A DNA stretch of 64,000 bases, taken from positions 84,846 to 148,845 of the forward strand of contig CAJUDE010000037.1 in the NCBI GenBank assembly GCA_910585295.1, written 5' to 3'. The DNA is from an uncultured Lachnospiraceae bacterium. GTDB taxonomy: Bacteria; Bacillota; Clostridia; Lachnospirales; Lachnospiraceae. The notes under the pieces are model-generated. The model did not search any database. It was not told where the DNA came from and saw nothing but the letters and a program-made list of their open reading frames with translations. The translations under genes were made by a program, and so were the position numbers. Positions 57,232 to 64,000 of the stretch are shown one piece after another (position 1 is the stretch's first letter; each line of letters opens with the position of its first letter).

Positions 57232-59619
57232 TTAGTCTATCCCAAAAAGCCTATTCGCATAGCGGACGGAACCCATGGCGTCTTTGGAATAGAAATCTGC
57301 CCCTATCATGTCCGCATAAGTCTGGGTCAGCACCGCGCCGCCCACCATGGCTTTGCATTCTGGCGCTTCTTTTTTCAGCATTTGTATGGTAAGCTCCATA
57401 TTCGCCACCGTCGTGGTCATCAGCGCGCTTAAGCCTACCAGCCTGGCATGGTGTCCCTTTACTGCCTCCACCACCTGCTTTGGCTCCACGTCTTTCCCCA
57501 GGTCAACTACCTGGTACCCATAATTTTCTAACAGCACCTTGACAATATTTTTCCCAATGTCATGGATGTCCCCTTTCACAGTCGCAATGACAATCGTGCC
57601 TTTCGGCTCTGAGGCGCCCCCTTGCGCCTTAAGATGCCCTTTTATGGCCTCAAACCCAGCTTTTGCCGCTTCCGCGCTCATTAAAAGCTGCGGGAGGAAA
57701 ATAGTCTTCTTTTCAAATCCCTGCCCTACCTGGTCCAAGGCAGGGATTAAGGCTGTGTCTATGACCTCTAGCGGGCTTTTGGATTCCAGTTCCTTCATCG
57801 CCGCAATCCCTGCGCTTCCAGAAAGCCCCTTCACTACTGCTTCAAACAGCGTGGTCTCCCCAACGCTGTCCCCCGCCTCTTTGGGCTGCCCATCCTGCTG
57901 GGAAAAATAGCCAATATACCCCTTGCACTGGGCGTCGCTCCCATCCAATGCGCAAAAGGCGTAATAAGCCGCCATCATCGCCCCGCTGTTTGGGTTGATA
58001 ATCCCAGCGCTTAACCCTTTCGACAGCGCAATGGTAAAAAAGGCGGTATTGACTTTCTCCCGCTGCGGCAGCCCGAAGGAAATGTTTGAAACGCCCAAGG
58101 TGGTATGCACCTTTAGTGTGTTTCGCACGTAATGGAGCGCGTCCAGTGTGGACGCTGCATTTTCCTGCCCAGCGCTTATCGCCATAGCCAGCGTGTCTAT
58201 CAGCAAATCCTTTTTGGAGATGCCATATTTCGCGGCCTCCATGATAATCTTTTCTGCAATCTGGACGCGCCCTTCGGCGGTCTCTGGGATGCCTCCCTCA
58301 TCCAGGGTCAGGCACACTACCATGGCGCCATATTTTGCCGCCAATGGGAACACGGCGTCCATGGATTCCTGCTTACCATTGACAGAATTTACTAGCGGCT
58401 TCCCATTGTACAGCCGCATGGCGGCCTCCATGGCGGCTGGGTCAGAGGTGTCAATCTGAAGGGGGAGGTCTGTGACCCCCTGCAAGCCTGTGACAACTTC
58501 CTTCATCATTGCCACTTCATCAATTTCAGGAAGCCCCACATTCACATCCAAGATGTGCGCACCTTTCTCTTGCTGTGCAATGGCTTCTTTGTAGATATAT
58601 TCCAAGTCCCTCTCCCGAAGCGCCTGCTTAAAGCGCGCCTTCCCAGTAGGGTTAATCCGTTCCCCAATAAGGATGGGATGATTGCCAAATGTTACGGCAT
58701 GGGTGTAGGAAGAGACAACCGAACGGTTTTTATCCACTACTTTTAATGGGGAAATCCCCGTGCATGCCTGCACCAAGGCCTTGATATGCGCCGGAGACGT
58801 CCCGCAGCAGCCTCCAAGGGCAGAAATGCCTTCCAGTGCAATTTCCTTCATCACAGATGCAAATTCCTCTGGCCCAACAAGGTAGGACGTCTTTCCATCC
58901 ACCACCACAGGAAGCCCTGCATTGGGGTTTAGCACAATTGGCAAAGAGCAGCACTCCCTGAGCTTAGGCAGGAATTTTTTCATGGTGTCAGGCCCAAAGC
59001 CGCAGTTTAGGCCTAAGGCATCCACCCGCAGCCCCTCTAACATGGCAACTGCCGCCTCCATGTCCGCCCCTGTCAATAATTTCCCGTTTTCATCAAATAC
59101 CATTGTCACGACAACTGGAAGGCGCGTATTTTCCTTAGCCGCCAGCACTGCAGCCTTAATCTCATAAGTGTCGTTCATGGTCTCAATCAAACAAAGGTCA
59201 GCCCCTGCCTGCTCCCCAGCAATGCATACCTGGGAAAAAGCACGGTAGGCATCCTCAAATGGAAGGTCGCCCAAAGGCTCCAACAGCTTGCCCAATGACC
59301 CAATGTCCAAAGCAACGTAAGCGTCTTTCCCTGTTTCTGTAATGGCCTCCTTTGCCAGATGGACGCCTTTTTTGGTCAGCTCTTCACAAGTATGCCCTGT
59401 ACCCTTCAACTTAAATGGGTTGACCCCAAATGTGTTGGATTTTATGATATTGCATCCAGCTTCCAGATACTCTTTGTGGATGCTAAGGATGGCGTCCCCT
59501 TTTGTTATATTCCATATTTCTGGCAATTCCCCTGGCTCTAGCCCCTGGCTTTGGAGCATAGTCCCCATAGCCCCGTCAAAAAATAAAATTTCTGTCTGCA
59601 ACCGGTCTATCACATTCAT
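57232..59619 (-). CDS. metH: Methionine synthase, cobalamin-dependent, without activation domain
   Basis: A 795-residue MetH lacking the C-terminal AdoMet activation domain. Domains in order: homocysteine-binding barrel (zinc ligands Cys206, Cys271 and Cys272 in GLNCGFGP and LGGCCGTS), methyltetrahydrofolate-binding pterin barrel (GERINPTGKARF, HILDVNVGLPEID), a helical cap, and the B12-binding domain with axial His686 in GDIHDIGKN. Total length fits the three-domain form. The reactivation domain is the next gene upstream. ATG 59619 follows GGAGAG. Confidence 0.96.
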   Translation of the reverse strand: MNVIDRLQTEILFFDGAMGTMLQSQGLEPGELPEIWNITKGDAILSIHKEYLEAGCNIIKSNTFGVNPFKLKGTGHTCEELTKKGVHLAKEAITETGKDAYVALDIGSLGKLLEPLGDLPFEDAYRAFSQVCIAGEQAGADLCLIETMNDTYEIKAAVLAAKENTRLPVVVTMVFDENGKLLTGADMEAAVAMLEGLRVDALGLNCGFGPDTMKKFLPKLRECCSLPIVLNPNAGLPVVVDGKTSYLVGPEEFASVMKEIALEGISALGGCCGTSPAHIKALVQACTGISPLKVVDKNRSVVSSYTHAVTFGNHPILIGERINPTGKARFKQALRERDLEYIYKEAIAQQEKGAHILDVNVGLPEIDEVAMMKEVVTGLQGVTDLPLQIDTSDPAAMEAAMRLYNGKPLVNSVNGKQESMDAVFPLAAKYGAMVVCLTLDEGGIPETAEGRVQIAEKIIMEAAKYGISKKDLLIDTLAMAISAGQENAASTLDALHYVRNTLKVHTTLGVSNISFGLPQREKVNTAFFTIALSKGLSAGIINPNSGAMMAAYYAFCALDGSDAQCKGYIGYFSQQDGQPKEAGDSVGETTLFEAVVKGLSGSAGIAAMKELESKSPLEVIDTALIPALDQVGQGFEKKTIFLPQLLMSAEAAKAGFEAIKGHLKAQGGASEPKGTIVIATVKGDIHDIGKNIVKVLLENYGYQVVDLGKDVEPKQVVEAVKGHHARLVGLSALMTTTVANMELTIQMLKKEAPECKAMVGGAVLTQTYADMIGADFYSKDAMGSVRYANRLFGID

Positions 59620-59641
59620 GGTGTTCACTCTCCGTTTTCCT

Positions 59642-60289
59642 CTACATAGTTTCCCGAAACTCACAATCTATTTTCCCGCATTGGGCGCAGGTTTTCCTGT
59701 GGCAGGATTCTTGTTCCTTTGGGGTCAGCCCAATGACCGCCGTGACGGACTTAGCCGGCACCATAAGGTTCCCTTCTGTCAATGCCACCCCTATCCGTTT
59801 GCCGCACTCTAACATAGAAAATAACTTCCCTTGGAATTCCAAGGGGAAATCCCCATATCCTGGGCTGAACCTTGGGCGAAGGTAAAGCCCGCGCGCCTCG
59901 GCTTCCTGACGGATGGCTGACTCCACTTTGTCCACATAAGTTTCAATATAAGCCGCCCCTGCCGCCTGCACAATAGCGGCTTTCGCCATATTTGTGATGG
60001 AATATTTTTTTACCATAAGGTCCGCCCCACGCCCTATCGTTGCCGCCAGCAGCACGGCATGGCTGCACCCCCTAAGGTTCCTTGCAAGGTTTTTGCTCTC
60101 TATAGACAGGTTCCCCACAAGCACGGCATCCCCTTCCGCCTGGCAGGGGTACTCCTGGTAAAAACTTTTGGGGGAGCTTGCCTGTTCCAATTCGTCCGCA
60201 ACCTCATCCAATAACCTCTGCGTCTGGCTGTCAATCCCCTGCCCCCGGTACCCCAGGTACCGAAGCGTCTCTTTCCTGTCCACCCTCAT
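59642..60289 (-). CDS. MetH activation-domain protein (vitamin B12-dependent methionine synthase activation)
   Basis: A 215-residue stand-alone activation domain, which with AdoMet and an electron donor rescues inactive cob(II)alamin MetH. The diagnostic RPRFSPGYGDFPLEFQ is present, and a Cys-rich C-terminus (CHRKTCAQCGKIDCEF) may ligate a metal or cluster. It is encoded between metF and metH, sharing ATGA with metF and starting 23 bases before metH. Split activation domains are common in Clostridia. Confidence 0.92.
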   Translation of the reverse strand: MRVDRKETLRYLGYRGQGIDSQTQRLLDEVADELEQASSPKSFYQEYPCQAEGDAVLVGNLSIESKNLARNLRGCSHAVLLAATIGRGADLMVKKYSITNMAKAAIVQAAGAAYIETYVDKVESAIRQEAEARGLYLRPRFSPGYGDFPLEFQGKLFSMLECGKRIGVALTEGNLMVPAKSVTAVIGLTPKEQESCHRKTCAQCGKIDCEFRETM

Positions 60290-61161
60290 GCTTTTGCCTG
60301 GTATATTTCTGAAAGGTTTGCAAAGATTGCCCCTGCCACATCTGGTTTATTCATGGTGTAAATATGCACATGCCCCACGCCGTTTGCGATTAAGTCAATA
60401 ATCTGCTCCGTGGCGTAGGCAATCCCTGCCTGCTTCAAAGCTGCCGGATGGCCTGCAAACCGCTCTACAATGGCGCGGAACCGCTGGGGCAGGATTGTCC
60501 CAGACAATGAGGCAATCCTTTTGATTTGTTTTGCATTTGTGACCGGCATGATCCCTGCAACCACAGGGACTTCTATCCCCTTTTTTAAGGCGCGGTACAG
60601 GAAATTATACAGGATGTTATTGTCAAAAAACATCTGGGTTGTGAAGAACTCGCAGCCAGCCTCAACTTTCCGTTTTAGGTTGTCAATATCCGCTTCTATG
60701 GACTCCGCTTCTGGATGCCCTTCCGGGTAGCATGCACCGCCAATGCAGAAATCCCCAAATGCCCGTATCTCTTCCATTAACTCGCTGGCATGGTGGTATT
60801 GCCCAGGCAATGGGAAGTCCAACCCCTCTGGGATGTCCCCCCGAAGGGCCAGGATATTTTCAATCTTATGCCCCCGCAGCTCTCCCAGCACTTCCTGGAT
60901 TTTATCCCGGCTGGAGGAAGCGCATGTCAGGTGGGCGAGGGCAAGCACGCCGTTCACATTCTGCACCTCATTTGCCAAGTCCACAGTGTGTTCGCTAATC
61001 CCGCCGCTGGCGCCATAAGTCACGCTCATAAAGGATGGCTTCACTTTTGCCATTTCCTGCACAACTTCATGTGCTTTCTTCAATTCAGAGCCTTTCTTTG
61101 GCGGGAACAGCTCACAGCTTATCGTCACTTCTTTTGTCTTTAATAATTCTGATATTTTCAT
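60286..61161 (-). CDS. metF: Methylenetetrahydrofolate reductase
   Basis: A 291-residue MetF supplying 5-methyltetrahydrofolate to MetH. FAD and folate motifs are visible: SCELFPPKKG, VTYGASGGI, LTCASSSRDKIQ, ILALRGDIPEG, CIGGACYPEGHPE, TTQMFFDNNI and PGIMPV-type AGIMPVTNAKQI. Clostridial enzymes use reduced ferredoxin with a partner MetV; no metV is seen here. First gene of the met operon. Confidence 0.95.
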   Translation of the reverse strand: MKISELLKTKEVTISCELFPPKKGSELKKAHEVVQEMAKVKPSFMSVTYGASGGISEHTVDLANEVQNVNGVLALAHLTCASSSRDKIQEVLGELRGHKIENILALRGDIPEGLDFPLPGQYHHASELMEEIRAFGDFCIGGACYPEGHPEAESIEADIDNLKRKVEAGCEFFTTQMFFDNNILYNFLYRALKKGIEVPVVAGIMPVTNAKQIKRIASLSGTILPQRFRAIVERFAGHPAALKQAGIAYATEQIIDLIANGVGHVHIYTMNKPDVAGAIFANLSEIYQAKA

Positions 61162-61182
61162 GTCTTCCCTCAGTTTCTTTCT

Positions 61183-61237
61183 TTACAAATTTTGTAACTA
61201 TTATAATGATTTACCGTATAAAAGTCAAATTGACTTT
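61183..61237 (-). promoter_or_regulatory. Promoter and two palindromes controlling metF-metH
   Basis: Minus strand: -35 TTGACT (61228-61223), 17-bp spacer, -10 TATAAT (61205-61200). One exact palindrome, AAAGTCAA-A-TTGACTTT (61221-61237), covers the -35; a second, TTACAAA-T-TTTGTAA (61183-61197), lies between the -10 and the ribosome site. Both look like repressor sites. No SAM riboswitch is visible in the 22-base leader. Confidence 0.75.
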
Positions 61238-61300
61238 CGCATAAAAGTTTCTTTTTCTGCCATACTGTTAGTAGGATGGAAAAGAAAGAGGTGTTTTAAA

Positions 61301-61543
61301 ATGGAAAATAACGGCAAAACAGGCACCCACCCGGTGCCTGACCTTACAAGGGCTGATGCATATGACTATTTAAAAGCAAGCTCCGCCACAGACTGCACGG
61401 GGGCGGTCCCAAGGCCGCCGCAAGACAGCGCGGAATTGGATTCTTACCTGGATGTTTATAACTTCCTGCCACAATCCGCTTACACCAAGCCAAATTCTGT
61501 AGAAATTGACATGTTAAGCAACAAAAAGAAGGATGGGCAGTAG
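61301..61543 (+). CDS. Small hypothetical protein
   Basis: An 80-residue hydrophilic protein with no recognisable domain: MENNGKTGTHPVPDLTRADA, a central LKASSATDCTGAVPRPPQ, and NFLPQSAYTKPNSVEIDML. AAAGAGGTG lies seven bases before ATG 61301. The frame continues 47 codons upstream but that region holds the met control sites. A clear terminator follows, which supports a real gene. No function can be inferred. Confidence 0.5.
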   Translation: MENNGKTGTHPVPDLTRADAYDYLKASSATDCTGAVPRPPQDSAELDSYLDVYNFLPQSAYTKPNSVEIDMLSNKKKDGQ

Positions 61544-61575
61544 CAAAGGGGCAAACCCACATCTGCCTTATAGAA

Positions 61576-61613
61576 AAGCAGCGTCAGCACACTAGGCCCT
61601 GGCGCTGCTTTTT
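61576..61613 (+). terminator. Rho-independent terminator after the small gene
   Basis: AAGCAGCGTCAG and CTGGCGCTGCTT form a 12-bp stem with one G-U pair and an 11-nt loop, followed by TTTTT. Confidence 0.8.
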
Positions 61614-61748
61614 CCTGCAGTAGGATACTTATTAGATAATTGCGAAACAACTAATTATCCTAATTCCATGCACAATCCATACATTTTTTGAGATATTTCC
61701 CTTATACAAACGCACGTAATGCAGGTCGCGCAAAACAGCCCAACCGCT

Positions 61749-62084
61749 TCACTCCCCTTTGCTGAAAAGGCGGATGCACTCATCAACCACGCTCTCCACA
61801 ATCCGCACCTGCTGGGGGCTCAATTTGCCCAACTTGTCAGACAACAGCAGCTTGTCTTTGTCAATAATGTCCCCTGTCAATAGGTAGTCTGTGCTTACGC
61901 CCAATGCAGCAGCAATCTTCATTAGGTTCTCTGGCCTCATGCCCCTTTTCCCAGATTCTGCATAGGAAACAAACTGAGTGGTCAATTCACTCCTTTCCGC
62001 AAGGGCTTCCTGGGTCAGCCCCAATTTCTTGCGCCTCTCCATAATCCTCTGCCCCATTTCTTTCAGATACAGTTCTACGTTCAT
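61749..62084 (-). CDS. XRE-family HTH regulator
   Basis: A 111-residue regulator with an N-terminal helix-turn-helix (about residues 10-65; GQRIMERRKKLGLTQEALAE, SELTTQFVSYAESGKRGMR, IAAALGVSTDYLLTGD) and a C-terminal helix (LSPQQVRIVESVVDECIRLF). ATG 62084 has AAAGGTGG eight bases upstream; the longer frame is not family-like. It diverges from the decayed locus at 62151, where an AATGTT-N4-AACATT repeat overlaps a promoter and is its likely target. Confidence 0.85.
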   Translation of the reverse strand: MNVELYLKEMGQRIMERRKKLGLTQEALAERSELTTQFVSYAESGKRGMRPENLMKIAAALGVSTDYLLTGDIIDKDKLLLSDKLGKLSPQQVRIVESVVDECIRLFSKGE

Positions 62085-62150
62085 TCGCTCTTCCACCTTT
62101 CTTCTATATTGTGAAATTCTATCAACAATGCCATTGAAATGTAACCTTGC

Positions 62151-62182
62151 AATGTTGACAAACATTAACATTCTGATATACT
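62151..62182 (+). promoter_or_regulatory. Promoter with overlapping inverted repeat (likely XRE operator)
   Basis: -35 TTGACA (62155-62160), 16-bp spacer, -10 TATACT (62177-62182). AATGTT (62151-62156) and AACATT (62161-62166) form an inverted repeat over the -35, with a further AACATT at 62167-62172. The promoter points to the locus at 62239-63004. Confidence 0.6.
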
Positions 62183-62238
62183 CTTTTATAAGGGCTTTTT
62201 ATGCGGCTCCCGTTCAAAAAAAGGATTTCATAAAGAGA

Positions 62239-62340
62239 TTGGAAACCTCCATTCTTTTTCTAACCCTAAGCGCTTGCCGTACATTTTTTTTAACAGCCAT
62301 TGTCAATACGGGCGTTATGCCTGCCCTAGCAATTCCATAA
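62239..62340 (+). other. Possible small hydrophobic peptide ORF
   Basis: A 33-codon frame starting at TTG: LETSILFLTLSACRTFFL then TAIVNTGVMPALAIP. It is strongly hydrophobic, like a signal or leader peptide, and its stop (62338-62340) lies directly before the AAGGAGG of the next gene. A start codon and ribosome site for it are weak, so it may be a decayed remnant. Confidence 0.25.
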
Positions 62341-62354
62341 GGAGGCCGATTGAT

Positions 62355-63004
62355 ATGTCAGGGAAAAAGTACTTGAACTAGCAAAACCTCAAACATACAG
62401 GTTTGATTTTGGGACTGATGGCAAGTTGTATGCCATCACTTTCCATGGAATGGTCCCACAAAAAGATCTGAACGTGATGCTGGCGTCCGTGCAAAACTGC
62501 CTCTATCATAAAATGTCAGAAATTATCCCTTTATTTTTGAAACAACGATATCTGGAAAATTCAAATTTTGCTTCCATTGAAATTCCATTGGGCAAACATG
62601 AAGCTATGGATTGGGCAGGTTATTTGCTGCATTCTGGCATCTATAAGGAAATGGATGGGAGCCTTGAGGGCGTTGACATCTACTATGCTGTTATGGATTA
62701 CCAAAAAAGCTTTGCAGGGGGGCGTTGCAAAGGCTGCTATTATGCTTTAAAAAGGCTTTCCCTTGGAAATGGGAACTACCATTATAACCTGATAGGGCAG
62801 ACATTTTTCTCTGATTTATATACCTGTGAAGAACATGGTTATTTTTCCATTCGGAAAACCAAAGGAAACGCCCTCCATACCGTCGACAGCTCTGTAAGCG
62901 CCCCCGTATTCCCAACGTTCGGATGTGTCAATATGCTGGCCCTTTTACCAAATATTGAAGATGTACAAACAAAAGAGGATGCCAGGAATGCAGCGATAAA
63001 ATAA
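62355..63004 (+). pseudogene. Unknown gene frameshifted at its second codon
   Basis: AAGGAGG (62340-62346) and ATG 62355 form an ideal start, but that frame closes after MSGKKYLN. The frame one base off reads SREKVLELAKPQTYRFDFG and then runs unbroken to the stop at 63002-63004, with Cys/Tyr-rich stretches such as GRCKGCYYALKRLSLGNGNY and TFFSDLYTCEEHGYFSIRK. A single missing A near 62360 would restore MSREKVLE. So this is a broken gene or a sequencing error; the intact protein would be about 216 residues. I do not recognise the family. Confidence 0.55.
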
Positions 63005-63589
63005 TGCGGCAGCATATGTGGGGCAGCGCTTCCAAAAGGAACAGGGAAATATCTGCTCATCCGACATTTGGGAGACAGGATTACAGTCAGCTTTGATGAC
63101 AAGGCATGCCAATAGGCTTACCGATATCATGGATTCTTCGTCCTCGCTTCAAGCAAGGAGAAAGATACGTTTTAGTTCTGTTGAGCCTGTGCAGGGAGAA
63201 CTCTTTTGGTCCGGAATCTTGTAAATATTCTATAAATATGCTAAACTGAACGCAACAACAAACGAGAGGTTGTACTGGGAGAAATGAAATTATTCTGGCA
63301 ATAGATAAAAATAGATAAAAATAGGTAAAAAGATTTAATATTTAAGATAATTAAGATTCAAAAAAGCAGAAAATTTATTGCTGTCGAGTTTAGTTTCTTT
63401 CAAGTTTTTGCTTTATTTGAATACAGAACGGACAGGAAGTATGAATAACATACATGCTTGTGCAAGAGGGATTGTAGAAGGGGAAGTTATTTTTGCATAA
63501 ATCCAATGCAGCGTTTCACATTTCAACGGAGCGTTTCTTGAATATGGTGTTTCTCATGATATTATAAAATCAGAAAGAAGGTGAAAATA
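63005..63589. other. 585-bp AT-rich gap without a convincing gene
   Basis: Only short frames occur, for example 63018-63224 (68 codons), which has no good ribosome site and no recognisable protein. Three near-identical 10-bp units, ATAGATAAAA/ATAGATAAAA/ATAGGTAAAA, lie at 63302-63331. Near the right end TTGAAT (63538) and TATTAT (63560) could be a promoter for the gene at 63590. The region looks like decayed coding DNA. Confidence 0.6.
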
Positions 63590-64000
63590 TTGAACGCTCA
63601 AAAAACAGGCAGCCTAATTTCTGCTATCAGGAAAGAACAAAATCGCACGCAGCAGGATTTAGCGAATGAATTGGGAGTATCAAGTGCAGCTGTTTCAAAA
63701 TGGGAACGGGGTATCGGATTTCCAGATGTATCTCTTATCGAACCATTAGCTGCATCCCTGAGGATTACCATAGCAGAATTATTCAAAGGCGAAAGGACAC
63801 AAAACAGCGTTGATAACGAATATGAAAATCTGTTGTCAGATGTTGTAAAAGTATCAGCTAATGAAATAACCAAGAAGAAAAAAATAACGAATTGGATGAT
63901 TGCCATTACTGTTGCTGTTCTTTATTTGATGATTTCTGTAATATCACACAAGTGGGAAATAACCTGGGTGGTCTGGATTGTATATTGTTTTTATCGAATC
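63590..64000 (+). CDS. XRE-family HTH regulator with membrane segments (3' end outside window)
   Basis: A 137-codon partial frame from TTG 63590, preceded by GAAGGTG, open to the right edge. The N-terminal helix-turn-helix is clear: SLISAIRKEQNRTQQDLANE, LGVSSAAVSKWERGIGFPD, LAASLRITIAELFKGE. After a charged linker (ITKKKKITNW) comes a hydrophobic segment (MIAITVAVLYLMISVIS) and the start of a second one (TWVVWIVYCFYRI). This DNA-binding plus transmembrane layout is common in Firmicutes; the target is unknown. Confidence 0.8.
   Translation, partial: MNAQKTGSLISAIRKEQNRTQQDLANELGVSSAAVSKWERGIGFPDVSLIEPLAASLRITIAELFKGERTQNSVDNEYENLLSDVVKVSANEITKKKKITNWMIAITVAVLYLMISVISHKWEITWVVWIVYCFYRI

Noticed and set aside
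61162..61300. SAM riboswitch or T-box before metF
   Set aside because: The leader is only about 22-40 bases and shows two palindromes but no multi-stem aptamer.
62239..62340. AgrD-type autoinducer peptide gene
   Set aside because: There is no agrB neighbour, no clear ribosome site, and the peptide lacks the typical charged C-terminal recognition sequence.
63302..63331. Short tandem repeats as a CRISPR array
   Set aside because: Units are 10 bp, adjacent, without spacers, and there are no cas genes.
1..64000. tRNA or rRNA genes
   Set aside because: No cloverleaf-like or conserved rRNA sequence was recognised by eye on either strand.

Overview
The window reads as a stretch of chromosome from an anaerobic, low-to-medium GC Gram-positive bacterium of the class Clostridia, most likely family Lachnospiraceae. 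The evidence is gene order and protein type: yggS-sepF-ylmH, an rplU-prp-rpmA block whose L27 carries the cleavable Firmicutes N-terminal extension, the paired radical-SAM/DUF2344 genes beside a short RNase E/G, a short-form hisG with hisZ, divergent lexA and yneA, and a ylbJ sporulation gene. Most of it is core housekeeping DNA, not an accessory island.

Layout: 0-6 kb (+) holds the end of an HlyD-type adaptor, then yggS, sepF, ylmH, aroB, lspA and rluD. 6.3-10.2 kb has a cytidylate-kinase-like gene, a stand-alone tyrosine recombinase, dtd and the SOS pair yneA/lexA. 10.2-19 kb (-) is a ribosome/GTPase/NAD block (rsfS, yqeK, nadD, yhbY, obgE, rpmA, prp, rplU, rng, two radical-SAM-linked genes). 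19.2-24.5 kb (-) is a his operon (hisZ-G-D-B-IE). 24.5-33.4 kb (-) is one tightly packed string from pepD to recU. 33.5-41.3 kb has ylbJ (+) facing rimO-pgsA-cinA-rsmD-coaD, then yicC-gmk-rpoZ. carB stands alone at 41.3-44.5 kb. 44.8-50.6 kb carries a YtrA-type GntR/ABC operon, an XRE-TPR regulator and a DUF975/response-regulator/histidine-kinase operon. 50.8-57.2 kb has a CLC transporter, asparaginase, a CPA2 antiporter, a sigma-like protein, and a phosphoesterase/DUF4474 pair. 57.2-61.2 kb (-) is a metF / MetH-activation / metH operon. From 61.3 kb to the right edge the DNA turns AT-rich and decayed, with small regulators and a frameshifted gene.

How genes work together: the his and met operons each have a sigma-A promoter that matches consensus closely. 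LexA and YneA share a divergent control region with SOS-like boxes, so DNA damage would lift repression and block division. Prp trims the L27 encoded next to it. The metH product lacks the reactivation domain, which is a separate protein encoded between metF and metH.

The least explained features are two families of dispersed non-coding repeats (8770/44625 and 3354/6071), a 20-bp perfect hairpin at 46830-46877, a sigma-E-like promoter almost touching the ylbJ start codon, an RNase E/G without its zinc-link, a HisIE with an extra TIM-barrel-like N-terminus, and the decayed locus at 62.2-63.6 kb. I did not find a convincing new defence or conflict system. I saw no rRNA, tRNA, CRISPR array or insertion sequence. 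All alignments and promoter calls were made by eye.
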